Below, piece by piece: positions 21,912-30,195 of a stretch of DNA of 35,066 nucleotides. Made by a program: the position numbers and the translations under genes. Below the pieces are notes generated by a model. It made no database searches, was not told the origin of the DNA, and saw only the letters and a list, made by a program, of their open reading frames with translations. This stretch comes from Terriglobia bacterium (GTDB taxonomy: Bacteria; Acidobacteriota; Terriglobia; Terriglobales; Acidobacteriaceae), in contig JAIQGL010000044.1 of assembly GCA_020072585.1 (NCBI GenBank), positions 1-35,066 on the forward strand. The letters run 5' to 3'. Numbering within the stretch: the stretch's first letter is position 1; every line of letters begins with the position of its first letter.

Positions 21912-22879
21912 TGCCGGTGCAAGGCAGGTTGAGTCGAGAGCGGATGTGTGAACTGGCGCAGGTGAGCCGGGCGGGGTTCTATCGCAGCTTGCAAGAACGG
22001 GAGCCGGTGGCCGAGGAGATGGAAGTGCGGTCGGCGATCCAGCAGATTGTGCTGGAACATCGGCGGCGTTACGGTTATCGGCGGGTAGCGGCGGAACTGA
22101 GGCGGCGAGGCATGCGGGTGAATCATAAGCGGGTAGCGCGGATGATGCGGGAAGACAACCTGCTGGCGGTGCCCCCGCGGCCATTTGTGGTCACTACGGA
22201 TGCGGACCACCGGTTGGAGGTGTCTCTGAACCTGGCGCGACGGTTGAAGCTGAGCGGAATCAATCAGCTCTGGGTAGCCGATATCACCTATATCCGGCTG
22301 GGGTGCGAGTTCGTGTATCTGGCTCTGGTGCTGGATGTATTTTCGCGCAAGGTGGTGGGTTGGGCGCTGGGAAGAAAGCTGGCCAGCGGGTTGGCGCTGG
22401 CGGCTTTAGAAGCGGCGATTGCCGAGCGCGAGCCACCGCCCGGTCTGGTGCATCACTCCGATCGCGGGGTGCAGTACGCCTGTCGAGAGTATGTTGCCTT
22501 GCTGGAGAAGCAGCAGATGATTGCCAGCATGAGCCGGCCGGGAAACCCGTATGACAATGCCAACTGCGAGAGCTTCATCAAGACATTGAAACGGGAAGAG
22601 ATTTATGCTCATGGATATATGGATCTGGAGCAACTGCGGAGCCAGGTGGGCGAGTTTATCGAGCAGTATTACAACCGGCAGCGGCTGCACTCGGCGCTAG
22701 GCTACTGCTCTCCGGAAGAGTTTGAAAAACAGAACGCACAACCAACCGGGGAAGCTCAGAGTGCAACTCTTGAGTTTTCCATTTCCTCGGAGAGAGCTAC
22801 AACAGAGTTGCTGGGGCACGGGGACTCAAACGCCGTCCCCTTCCCCAGACCCCAACCCCCTGCTGGAGACCATCTATGA
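21911..22879 (+). CDS. IS3-family transposase OrfB (DDE integrase)
   Basis: 322 residues from the ATG overlapping the orfA stop. The HTH_21-like segment (HRRRYGYRRVAAELRRRGMR) is followed by the rve catalytic core with D124 (WVADITYIRL), D184 (HHSDRGVQYA) and E220 (DNANCESFIKTLKREE), with exactly 35 residues between the second D and E. It looks intact and potentially active. The last ~45 residues (from about 277) are an extra tail rich in Pro/Ser that approaches the IS end. It catalyses copy-and-paste transposition. Confidence 0.92.
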   Translation: MPVQGRLSRERMCELAQVSRAGFYRSLQEREPVAEEMEVRSAIQQIVLEHRRRYGYRRVAAELRRRGMRVNHKRVARMMREDNLLAVPPRPFVVTTDADHRLEVSLNLARRLKLSGINQLWVADITYIRLGCEFVYLALVLDVFSRKVVGWALGRKLASGLALAALEAAIAEREPPPGLVHHSDRGVQYACREYVALLEKQQMIASMSRPGNPYDNANCESFIKTLKREEIYAHGYMDLEQLRSQVGEFIEQYYNRQRLHSALGYCSPEEFEKQNAQPTGEAQSATLEFSISSERATTELLGHGDSNAVPFPRPQPPAGDHL

Positions 22880-23050
22880 CTCATCGCACTATCCCATGTC
22901 TCTTGCATTGTCTCTCTGGAGGGGTTCACTTAACTCAACAGCAAGTGGGACACTTCAAACTGTCTCACCTTCGGGGTTCACCTCAGAACCTTGGGTTCTC
23001 TTGGGTGCCCTTGGGTTGAATTGGGTTGAACATAGGGGAGGGGCAGGGGC

Positions 23051-23080
23051 AAAAAATTGCCAGAATTGCCAAAATTGAAA
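23051..23080. repeat. Short AATTGCC repeats
   Basis: AAATTGCCAGAATTGCCAAA at about 23055-23074, resembling the run at 28452-28475. The gap 22981-23165 otherwise holds G-rich low-complexity (TTGGGTT repeats) and no gene. Confidence 0.45.
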
Positions 23081-23165
23081 ACCAAAGACTTACCGCGGAT
23101 CAACCCAGATCGGGAAGCAAGATCTTAAATTTCAAATTTAAAATCACAGAACCTGGCCTGAACGC

Positions 23166-23639
23166 TTAGGCCAGTTCGTCAGCATGGGCCTTCACGTACT
23201 CCAGAGCTTTTTCAGCCATCTTGCGTTCGCCGTTGTAGCTTAGTTTGCCGGGGGCTTCGAACAGAAGCATCCAGTAGGCGCGGCGCACTTCATGGCGCAT
23301 CGCTTCCGTAATGTCATTGATCCGCCCGGACTGGTATCGGGTGAGAAAGAAGGAAACAATTTTGAAGACCTTTTCATTCCCGGCCCACTTGCGGGTGTAG
23401 ACATACTTGATGTCGCCGAGTTTGGTTACCAGCGTGGCATTGAGCCCGGTTTCTTCGCAGACTTCGCGCAACGCGGTCTCGGCGGGCGTTTCACCGGCGT
23501 CTACGTTGCCCTTGGGCAGCGCGACCACGTCCTTGCGGTCGTCGGGCTCGCCTTCCCGGCCGGGTTCGATCACGGCCACCCACCATTGTTTTTGCCTGTG
23601 GCGCAAAACCAGCGCGCCGGAAGAGAACTCTCGCAGCAT
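23166..23639 (-). CDS. Nudix hydrolase
   Basis: 157 residues. A complete Nudix box spans residues 44-66 (G44-x5-E50-x7-R58-E59-x2-E62-E63-x-G65; GNVDAGE ... REVCEETGL), which binds Mg2+ and hydrolyses a nucleoside-diphosphate-linked substrate. Strand and helix content before and after match the family (SSGALVLRHRQKQWWVAVIE). Resembles the diadenosine-polyphosphate/NTP group, but the substrate is not assignable. A TATAAA at about 23695-23700 on the minus strand may be its -10. Single gene, divergent from the patatin gene at 23901. The gap 23640-23900 is AT-rich and otherwise empty. Confidence 0.9.
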   Translation of the reverse strand: MLREFSSGALVLRHRQKQWWVAVIEPGREGEPDDRKDVVALPKGNVDAGETPAETALREVCEETGLNATLVTKLGDIKYVYTRKWAGNEKVFKIVSFFLTRYQSGRINDITEAMRHEVRRAYWMLLFEAPGKLSYNGERKMAEKALEYVKAHADELA

Positions 23640-23900
23640 TGTTCTTAGAAAAGCGTCTCAGCGTTATTGCAGAAAATGAAGAAAAGAAGACTATTTATAC
23701 ATGCTTTTTGGCCCCAATTACGGACCAGATTGAGGTTACCAAGGTACTGAAAAACTTGTCTCGCTTTTCGGCGGAAAATAAAGTGAAACTATAGAAGCTA
23801 TTACGCCGTTTAAATGAATTATGCAACATTTTGGGTTGAGCAGCATCTTACGATAGAACGTTCATGGCTGGTGCGAGAAGTGACAGCTTAAGGAGCGCCG

Positions 23901-24836
23901 GTGAAGAATTCGCTGAATAAGATCGTACAGTCTGTATGGGCCCTGGGACGTGAACTTGCCGGACAAAATGTTCCTGCACCGCCGGTTGAAGCGCCCCATA
24001 TCCCTAAAGTTGGTATTGCGCTGGGCGGAGGATTTGCCCGCGGACTGGCCCACATCGGCGTGCTGAAAGTGCTGGAAGAAGAAGGCATTCCAGTGGATTT
24101 CATCGCCGGAACCAGCGTGGGGTCGGTCATCGGCGCGGCTTATGCCAGCGGCATTTCCGCCAAGGAGCTGGAAGAAGTCGCTTCCCTGGTGCGCTTTAGA
24201 GATTTCTCCCGATGGACCTTCTCCCGCTTTGGTCTCTTCAGCAATGACAAGATGGCCATCTTTCTGCGCAAGGTACTCCGCTGCAAGACATTTGAAGAGC
24301 TGCGGATACCGCTGGCCGTGGCCGCCACGGACATTATTACCGGTGAGCCCGCGATCTTTACCAAAGGCGACCTGATCGATCCCGTACGCGCAAGCTGCGC
24401 TTATCCGGGAATGTTTCATCCCGTCAAAATTGATGGACGCCTGCTGGTGGACGGCCTTCTTGCCCACTCCGTTCCGGCCACGCCGCTTCGCGATCTGGGA
24501 GCCGAACGCGTGATCTCCGTTCATCTGGCCGCACACTGGGTAAAGCCAGGCGGGCCGCGGCACGTGTTTGACGTGATTGGGCAGTGTTTTTCCATTGCCC
24601 AGGAACGCATGTGCGGGCCGTGGCAAGCCGCGTCAGACATTGTTCTGCAACCGGAAATCGGCGAGTTTGCCTATGACGATTTTGTCCGCGCCACGGCCTT
24701 GATCAAATGCGGAGAAGCAGCCACCCGCGCAGCCATGCCGCAAATCCGCGCCTGGATGCCGGCGACGGTCGCCAATGGAGCCCCAGAACGGACAACAGAC
24801 CCAAACTGGCGGGCGGCAACCGAACCGGCGCCGTAA
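23901..24836 (+). CDS. Patatin-like phospholipase (RssA type)
   Basis: 311 residues from a GTG five bases after AGGAG (23891-23895). The patatin fold shows the oxyanion loop GGGFARG (42-48), nucleophile elbow GTSVG with Ser72, and the dyad Asp184 in VDG. These give Ser-Asp lipid acyl hydrolase activity without a histidine. No signal peptide; the N-terminus (KNSLNKIVQSVWALGREL) is amphipathic and may touch the membrane. The C-terminal ~30 residues are disordered. Natural substrate unknown. The following gene is convergent, with five bases between stops. Confidence 0.9.
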   Translation: MKNSLNKIVQSVWALGRELAGQNVPAPPVEAPHIPKVGIALGGGFARGLAHIGVLKVLEEEGIPVDFIAGTSVGSVIGAAYASGISAKELEEVASLVRFRDFSRWTFSRFGLFSNDKMAIFLRKVLRCKTFEELRIPLAVAATDIITGEPAIFTKGDLIDPVRASCAYPGMFHPVKIDGRLLVDGLLAHSVPATPLRDLGAERVISVHLAAHWVKPGGPRHVFDVIGQCFSIAQERMCGPWQAASDIVLQPEIGEFAYDDFVRATALIKCGEAATRAAMPQIRAWMPATVANGAPERTTDPNWRAATEPAP

Positions 24837-24841
24837 AAGAC

Positions 24842-25441
24842 TTAAAGCAGACTAAAAGTAAAGTGCATAAGCAGTTCGCCTTGCGGCGCGAGGACTTCAA
24901 TCACCAGCCTGTCTGTGATTGGAATATTTGCGGCATTGACGTTTATGCGATAGACACGCTCGTCATACGGCACGTCCGCGGGCATGCCGATCATCTCCAC
25001 GGATTCCGCGGCAATCTCCCGCGATTCCAGCGCATGATAGGCACGGACACGAAACTTGAGGTGAAGCAGCAGTTCACGGGGATCTTCAGTCAGGTCAACC
25101 GATGCGCTCGGACTATCCAGAAAGATTTTTCTAAGCGAAGCAGTCACGCGAAAACTAAAATGTTGCGGAAATTTCTGAATTGTGTTGCCGTTGGCGGAGA
25201 TCAGCCGGGCTTTGGAGCCTACCGCAACGTGCTGCGCGCCTTCAATCTCAGGGCACTCGATCAGCCCCATCAGTGAGAGAGTTTCTCCCGAGGGCTTAAG
25301 CATAATCACGTCATATCCGGCCGGCATGGCGGAGTGCAAACCAGGGCCGGTCTTGAGACCGGTGCCGGCAAAGGCCGCAAGTCCAAGGCCGGCAAGAGCG
25401 ATAAGAAAAAATCCACCCGCGGTGGAACGATGCGCTTTCAT
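24842..25441 (-). CDS. Small exported protein of unknown function
   Basis: 199 residues from the ATG at 25441, 7 bases after AGGA; a longer frame to 25765 is antisense to the PIG-L gene and is rejected. A hydrophobic N-terminal segment (GGFFLIALAGLGLAAFAGTG) could be a signal peptide or anchor. The remainder is mostly predicted beta-strands (AGYDVIMLKPSGETLSLMGL, RVYRINVNAANIPITDRLVI) and could be a beta-sandwich. No family is recognised. Diverges from the PIG-L gene at 25539. Confidence 0.75.
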   Translation of the reverse strand: MKAHRSTAGGFFLIALAGLGLAAFAGTGLKTGPGLHSAMPAGYDVIMLKPSGETLSLMGLIECPEIEGAQHVAVGSKARLISANGNTIQKFPQHFSFRVTASLRKIFLDSPSASVDLTEDPRELLLHLKFRVRAYHALESREIAAESVEMIGMPADVPYDERVYRINVNAANIPITDRLVIEVLAPQGELLMHFTFSLL

Positions 25442-25538
25442 AGGCGGTCCTGTTCCGCTTCCCGCGTATGGCGTGAACAGGCCGCGCCGTGATACACAAG
25501 AAGCGTCACCTGATGAGAGAAGGCCAGCGAGAAAAAAG

Positions 25539-26282
25539 ATGCTTCGATTGCTCTGTATAACTGCCCACCCTGACGATGAAGCAGGAGGCTTTGGCGGCAC
25601 ACTGTTGCGGTACGCGGAACGCGGCGTGGAAACCCATGTGATCTGCCTTACTCCGGGGCAGGCCGCCACGCATCGCGGCCAGGCAAAATCCGACGACGAA
25701 CTCTCTGCCATCCGCCGTGTGGAATTTGACGCCGCATGCAAGCTGCTGAAGGTGAGCCGGGGCACGGTGCTTGACTATCCGGATGGGAAGCTCGACTGCC
25801 AGGATTTCCATGCGGTGGTTGCCGACCTTACGCTCCGGGTCCGCAAGCTGCGTCCGCACGTAATCATGACTATGGGAACGGAAGGCGCCATAACCGCGCA
25901 CCCTGACCACTCCATGGTGTCAGTTTTTGCGACGATGGCGAGCCACTGGGCGGAACGAACCAACCGCTTTCCAGAGCAGTTGCAAAACGGTGTTACGCCC
26001 CACAAGACGCAAAAGCTCTATTACGGCACCGCGTTGTTCACCATGCCGGACCGGCAACCGGTGGCGCTGGCGCCAACCACAACGACCATCGAACTGGAGC
26101 AGCGCGAGATTGAAGCCAAGATTGCCGCTTTCAAACTTCATACTTCCCAGTCGCCACTGTTCGGCTTCTTTGAAGAGACTATCCGCAAGCGCGGCAGGCT
26201 AGAGGTCTTCCATCTGGCCAACAGCTCAACGCCGCGCAAAGTGGAAACCGAGACAGATTTGTTCGCGGGAGTGATGGAATAG
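25539..26282 (+). CDS. PIG-L/LmbE-family deacetylase
   Basis: 247 residues from the ATG at 25539. The zinc-binding motif A9-H10-P-D12-D13-E14 (TAHPDDEAGG) and the second motif H121-P-D123-H124 (AHPDHSMV) are both present. Family members de-N-acetylate GlcNAc-containing or thiol-sugar substrates (bacillithiol and mycothiol pathways, MshB/BshB) or teicoplanin-type antibiotics. Size fits BshB-like enzymes, but bshA and bshC are not in the window. The computed longer frame from 25182 is rejected because it is antisense to the exported-protein gene. Confidence 0.88.
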   Translation: MLRLLCITAHPDDEAGGFGGTLLRYAERGVETHVICLTPGQAATHRGQAKSDDELSAIRRVEFDAACKLLKVSRGTVLDYPDGKLDCQDFHAVVADLTLRVRKLRPHVIMTMGTEGAITAHPDHSMVSVFATMASHWAERTNRFPEQLQNGVTPHKTQKLYYGTALFTMPDRQPVALAPTTTTIELEQREIEAKIAAFKLHTSQSPLFGFFEETIRKRGRLEVFHLANSSTPRKVETETDLFAGVME

Positions 26283-26344
26283 ATCGGGAGTTTTGCCGCT
26301 GATCTACGCAGATAAAAAACTGATCTGAAAAGAACCGGCGTTCG

Positions 26345-26394
26345 TCCGGTCCTTCAACCGGACAAGAAAATGGCCCGCTTGAACCAGCGGGCCA
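26345..26394. terminator. Double hairpin between convergent genes
   Basis: TCCGGT-CCTTCA-ACCGGA at 26345-26362 and TGGCCCGCT-TGAACC-AGCGGGCCA at 26371-26394. On the minus strand the second is followed by TTTTC, so it should end the M61 peptidase transcript. Confidence 0.7.
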
Positions 26395-26427
26395 AATACC
26401 AAAAGCCCGAATACCGTTTTTGCCGCT

Positions 26428-28338
26428 CTACTTCGCCAGCGGCTTGATGATGTCGCTCAAAATGTCCGGCTTGGATTCATCGCGAACAAGGTGAGCGTAT
26501 TTCTCGCCATCGTGATAGTTCAGCGTGAAGTTCTTATAGTAGTCGCCGTTCATCACCAGCAGCTCCAGGTTCTGTCCATTTCCCTTGCCTGCTTTCAGCG
26601 CGTCACGCAAAATGTCAGGATTGAACTTCCTGCCGTTGACTGCTACCAGCGTTGTTCCCGGCGCAATGCCGGCTTTCCACGCGGGACTGTCCACAATCAC
26701 ATCGTGAATGCCGCCTTTGTCATCGAGCGCAAGGCCCACGGAGAAACGCGCGTCCACGGCGTTGCGCACCTTCTCCATTGCCTTGGTGAATTCGCTGGCA
26801 TTGTCGTCATACACCAGCTTCCAGCCGCTGTTGGTGATGCCGCCCAAAGGAGCGCCAGGCCCGTAAGTATCCAGGCGGTCGCGCAGGAACTTGCTCCAGT
26901 CATAAGGCATGACTTCGTTGAGCGTCTTGACCACGTCGTCAAAGGTGTAGGTTTTCACCATGGGCGGCGTATTGCCACCGCCGTGAAAAATATGGCAAAA
27001 GTCGTTCATGGATTTCTGCCCTTTGGTCTGCTGGCGGATGATCGTGTCCGCCTCCAGCCAGATCAGAAACCCCTCAGGATAGTAATCCACGCTGCGGCGC
27101 CAGCTCTCAAACTCCGGCAACGCGCTGTAGAGAAGCTGCGCGGCATCGGCCGTGTCTTGCAGCGGACGCCATGCGCGTCCGGGCGTATGGTCCAGAGCCG
27201 CGGCTGTCTCCGCTGTTTCATCCAGGAATTGCTGTTTGGTCCACAAACCGGCGCGCGGAGCCAGAATGTCTCCCAGATACTGCGTAAGACCTTCATACAC
27301 CCAGAGCAGTTCGCCTTGCATTGGGATCTGGTAGTCCTGCGTGGCCAGCCCCTTTGGACGGCGATACTTGCCGTTCCAGGAGTGCGTCATTTCGTGCGGT
27401 AACAAACTGGCGGAGAGCCAGCGGGCATCGTCGTCAATCATGGTACGCTCGGCCACGCGGTCATCACTGGACTCGTGATGTTCCAGGCCGAAGTGCGCCG
27501 TGTGGTCGCTCAAGGTAAGCAGAAAGTGATATTCCCGATAATGCCGTGCTCCGTAGAGCGCTCCGGTTTCAGCCATCAGCCGCTTGTACTGCGCGACAGT
27601 ATCTGCCGGCATCTGCAAGGCGGCTTCGCCATCGGAAACTTCATCAATGTAGTGCTGGATGGGCCCTTCAGGGGTGAGCGGGATGCGGCGAAAATGCGCT
27701 CCGGCAAGCACGGGCGAGTCCACCAGAGTGGTCAATGACACTTGCTGAAAGTTGATCTGCCCACCGGCCTCGCTGGCTACCGGTAAAGCGGTCCCAAAAT
27801 GCCAGCCTGCAGGCAGCTTCACTGATGCCACCACCGGAATGTCATCCGTGTGTTTTCCCGGAACATAGAGTACCACCTGGTTCCAGCTCAGCATATCGAG
27901 TTGCGTGGTGGCTGAAGCGCCGGAAGAAAAACCTTCTGGCGGAGCGGGCATCACCAGATCCAGCCGCGCCTCCAAGGTAGTTACACCCTGCGGCACCGTC
28001 ACGTGGAAGGTGTACATCTCGTCCAGATCGCGGCGCCAGCTCAATCTCTGTCCGCTGGCGAAGAACTGCAACCCTGTCAGGTCCGTAATGGGGCCCGTGG
28101 GACCGTGTTCGCCGGGAATCCACTTGGGAAAAACCAGTTTGACTTCACCGGGAGAAACGGGAATCTGCATCTGCGCATGAAGAATTTTTTCCGGTGCATG
28201 CGTTGCGTCAACCATCAACTTGATAGGCTGCGCGGGCGCCGTACTTGCGGCTGGTTGAGGTTGGCGCTTCTGGGCAAAGGCCACAGTCGTGCTCATGAGG
28301 AGGGCAAGCAAGGCGATCCGTCTATGCAAGATGGTCAT
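26428..28338 (-). CDS. M61-family metallopeptidase with PDZ domain
   Basis: 636 residues from the ATG at 28338 after GGGAGAAG; an upstream frame to 28410 would precede the signal peptide. The signal peptide is MTILHRRIALLALLMSTTVA-FAQ. An N-terminal beta domain leads into the gluzincin core with H315-E316-x2-H319 (LPHEMTHSW) and the third zinc ligand Glu349 in YEGLTQYLG. A PDZ domain follows at about 515-600 (DVIVDSPAWKAGIAPGTTLV). Glycyl aminopeptidase-like; exported to the periplasm or beyond, where it would trim peptides. Single gene, convergent with the PIG-L gene. Confidence 0.92.
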   Translation of the reverse strand: MTILHRRIALLALLMSTTVAFAQKRQPQPAASTAPAQPIKLMVDATHAPEKILHAQMQIPVSPGEVKLVFPKWIPGEHGPTGPITDLTGLQFFASGQRLSWRRDLDEMYTFHVTVPQGVTTLEARLDLVMPAPPEGFSSGASATTQLDMLSWNQVVLYVPGKHTDDIPVVASVKLPAGWHFGTALPVASEAGGQINFQQVSLTTLVDSPVLAGAHFRRIPLTPEGPIQHYIDEVSDGEAALQMPADTVAQYKRLMAETGALYGARHYREYHFLLTLSDHTAHFGLEHHESSDDRVAERTMIDDDARWLSASLLPHEMTHSWNGKYRRPKGLATQDYQIPMQGELLWVYEGLTQYLGDILAPRAGLWTKQQFLDETAETAAALDHTPGRAWRPLQDTADAAQLLYSALPEFESWRRSVDYYPEGFLIWLEADTIIRQQTKGQKSMNDFCHIFHGGGNTPPMVKTYTFDDVVKTLNEVMPYDWSKFLRDRLDTYGPGAPLGGITNSGWKLVYDDNASEFTKAMEKVRNAVDARFSVGLALDDKGGIHDVIVDSPAWKAGIAPGTTLVAVNGRKFNPDILRDALKAGKGNGQNLELLVMNGDYYKNFTLNYHDGEKYAHLVRDESKPDILSDIIKPLAK

Positions 28339-28423
28339 TGGTTGATTCTTCTCCCTTGGGGGCGGACCAGATTCGCCCCCAAGATTAAAGAAGCTGCGGA
28401 TGGAAGGCAAGCTGGGGGATTAA

Positions 28424-28496
28424 TCACGAAGGACACGAAGGAACACAAAGAGATTGCCAAATTGCCAGGATTGCCAAAAATCGCCGAAATTGAACG
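28424..28496. repeat. Dispersed 'GAAGGACACGAAGGAACAC' repeat
   Basis: TCACGAAGGACACGAAGGAA at 28424-28443, then ATTGCC-type short repeats to about 28496. The same family as the repeats at 12704-12934 and 14778-15204. Confidence 0.6.
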
Positions 28497-28500
28497 GCGG

Positions 28501-28752
28501 TTATTGCTTTTTCTTTTTGGCGGGCGATGGTGTCTCCGGCTGTGCGCCGGTAACGCTGGCCAGCACGTGATCGAAGGCTTCTTTGGCCGTCATCTCTTTG
28601 CTGCGGCTCTTGTTTTGCCGGTATTTATGCTCGCTGTTGCAAGTGCGGCACCGCGTCTTAAGCACCTCTTCTCCCATCATCGACACCACTGAGTGGTCCG
28701 TTGAACGTTTGCACCGTGAACAATGGTCATCAATATCGTCGCCCAGTCGCAT
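28501..28752 (-). CDS. Small zinc-ribbon protein
   Basis: 83 residues. Two CxxC knuckles (CSRC at 11-14 and CRTC at 35-38) make a zinc ribbon, followed by a charged linker and a Lys-rich tail (AKKKKQ). Likely a nucleic-acid or protein-interaction module; no partner can be named. GAGGG precedes the ATG. It begins 19 bases after the tryptophanase stop and is probably co-transcribed with it. Function unknown. Confidence 0.8.
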   Translation of the reverse strand: MRLGDDIDDHCSRCKRSTDHSVVSMMGEEVLKTRCRTCNSEHKYRQNKSRSKEMTAKEAFDHVLASVTGAQPETPSPAKKKKQ

Positions 28753-28771
28753 AAGTCCCTCGCAAGTAAAT

Positions 28772-30127
28772 TTAATCCGCCGGCGCCAGCCGGGCGGAGA
28801 AGTGGCGGAGAAATGGCGCTCCGGAAATCAAATTCAAGCCTTTGATCTGCTTCCGCCTCTGCCAGACTTCCAGAATCACTTCCACTACATAATCGATATG
28901 GCTCTGGGTATAAACCCGTCGCGGAATGGCCAGCCGCACCAGGTCCATGCGCGCCGCCTGATCAAACATCAGCGTCCCAATCTCCACCGAGCGTATCCCG
29001 CCTTCAAGATAGAGCTCATTTGCCAGCGCCACCCCGGGAAACTGCGATTGCGGGACATGCGGCAGAAATGCGCGGGCATCAATATATATCGCGTGCCCGC
29101 CCGGCGGCTGGATAATCGGTACGCCCTGTTCGGAAATTTTCCGGCCCAAATACGCGGTGGAGGCGATGCGGTAACGCAAATAGTCTTCATTTAACGCTTC
29201 CTGAATGCCGATGCCCACAGCCTCCAGGTCCCGGCCGGCGAGCCCGCCGTATGTGGGATAGCCTTCGGTCAGGATCAGCAGGTTCTTCTCCTGCTGCGCC
29301 AGCGCGTCATCGTTCGTGCACAGAAAGCCGCCAATGTTGGCCATGCCGTCCTTCTTCGCGGACATGGTACAGCCATCGCCCAGCTTGAACATCTCCTGCG
29401 CAATTTGTTTTGGTGTCTTGTCCGAGTAGCCAGGCTCGCGCAGCTTGATGAAATATGCATTCTCGGCAAAGCGGCATGCGTCAAAGTACAGCGGGATGCC
29501 GTGTTTGTGGCAAAGTTCGCTCACCGCGCGGGCGTTGGCCATGGAAACTGGTTGTCCGCCACCGGAATTGTTGGTCACGGTGAGCATCACCAGCGGAATG
29601 CGCTCACGCCCCACGCGCGTGATGGTCTGCTCCAGGGCGGCAACGTCCATATTGCCCTTAAACGGATGCTGGTCCGCCGGGTTCTTCGCTTCAGCGCAAG
29701 GCAGGTCCATGGCTTCCGCGCCCACAAACTCCACGTTGGCCCGCGTCGTGTCAAAGTGCGTGTTGTTGGGGACCACATCACCCTTCTTGCACATCACGCT
29801 AAAGAGGATACGTTCCGCGGCACGGCCCTGGTGCGTGGGGATCACGTGCCGGTAACCGAAAATTTCCTGCACGGAGTCACGAAAGCGGGTGAAGCTGGGG
29901 CTCCCGGCGTAGCTTTCGTCGCCGCGCATCACGCCCGCCCACTGCTCGGTGGACATGGCTCCGGTGCCGGAATCTGTCAGCAGGTCAATCAGAACGTCTT
30001 TGGCAGCCAGCAAAAAGAGGTTATATCCAGCGGCCTTGAGTAGATTTTCACGTTGTTCGCGGGTGGTCCAGCGGATGGGCTCAACGCTCTTGATCCGGAA
30101 GGGTTCGATAATGGTGGTAATCGGCAT
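28772..30127 (-). CDS. tnaA: Tryptophanase (beta-eliminating lyase family)
   Basis: 451 residues, fold type I PLP enzyme. PLP lysine Lys259 lies in TMSAKKDGMANIGG; the cofactor Asp is D216 (YFDACRFAEN). The family has two activities, tyrosine phenol-lyase and tryptophanase. Here the residues that separate them read Val and Ile in RSVEIG (tyrosine phenol-lyase has Met and Arg) and His in LRHFSARL (tyrosine phenol-lyase has Phe), all matching tryptophanase. It would convert L-tryptophan to indole, pyruvate and ammonia in the cytoplasm. There is no tnaC-like leader or tnaB permease. AAGGAAG precedes the ATG; divergent from tmk. Confidence 0.88.
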   Translation of the reverse strand: MPITTIIEPFRIKSVEPIRWTTREQRENLLKAAGYNLFLLAAKDVLIDLLTDSGTGAMSTEQWAGVMRGDESYAGSPSFTRFRDSVQEIFGYRHVIPTHQGRAAERILFSVMCKKGDVVPNNTHFDTTRANVEFVGAEAMDLPCAEAKNPADQHPFKGNMDVAALEQTITRVGRERIPLVMLTVTNNSGGGQPVSMANARAVSELCHKHGIPLYFDACRFAENAYFIKLREPGYSDKTPKQIAQEMFKLGDGCTMSAKKDGMANIGGFLCTNDDALAQQEKNLLILTEGYPTYGGLAGRDLEAVGIGIQEALNEDYLRYRIASTAYLGRKISEQGVPIIQPPGGHAIYIDARAFLPHVPQSQFPGVALANELYLEGGIRSVEIGTLMFDQAARMDLVRLAIPRRVYTQSHIDYVVEVILEVWQRRKQIKGLNLISGAPFLRHFSARLAPAD

Positions 30128-30195
30128 GCGAATCTTCCTTCTTTTTGCCGGAAGCCAGACCGTGTGTCTGCCCTGTTTGTGATTAAATCACTATC

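Larger units (their letters stand above)
21525..22980 (+). mobile_element. IS3-family insertion sequence
   Basis: About 1456 bp. The ends are inverted relatives starting TG: left TGCCCCCCCGAGGTGAGACA, right (inverted) TGAACCCCGAAGGTGAGACA, and a further shared AAGTGTC. It carries overlapping orfA and orfB. No clear target duplication is seen (GAG left, CCT right), so the exact ends are approximate. A related end lies at 34934. Confidence 0.8.
21439..23145. repeat. Outer AT-rich inverted repeats around the IS3 element
   Basis: The 21-mers at 21439-21459 and 23125-23145 are inverted copies with one mismatch (core AAATTTCAAATTT). They lie 65 bp and 144 bp outside the IS ends. The left copy contains a perfect 16-bp palindrome (21440-21455). 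Confidence 0.6.

Noticed and set aside
25182-25538. 119-codon extension of the PIG-L gene
   Set aside because: Antisense to the exported-protein gene; the motif-bearing domain starts at 25539.
25442-25765. 108-codon extension of the exported protein
   Set aside because: Antisense to the PIG-L gene; the signal-like segment starts at 25441.
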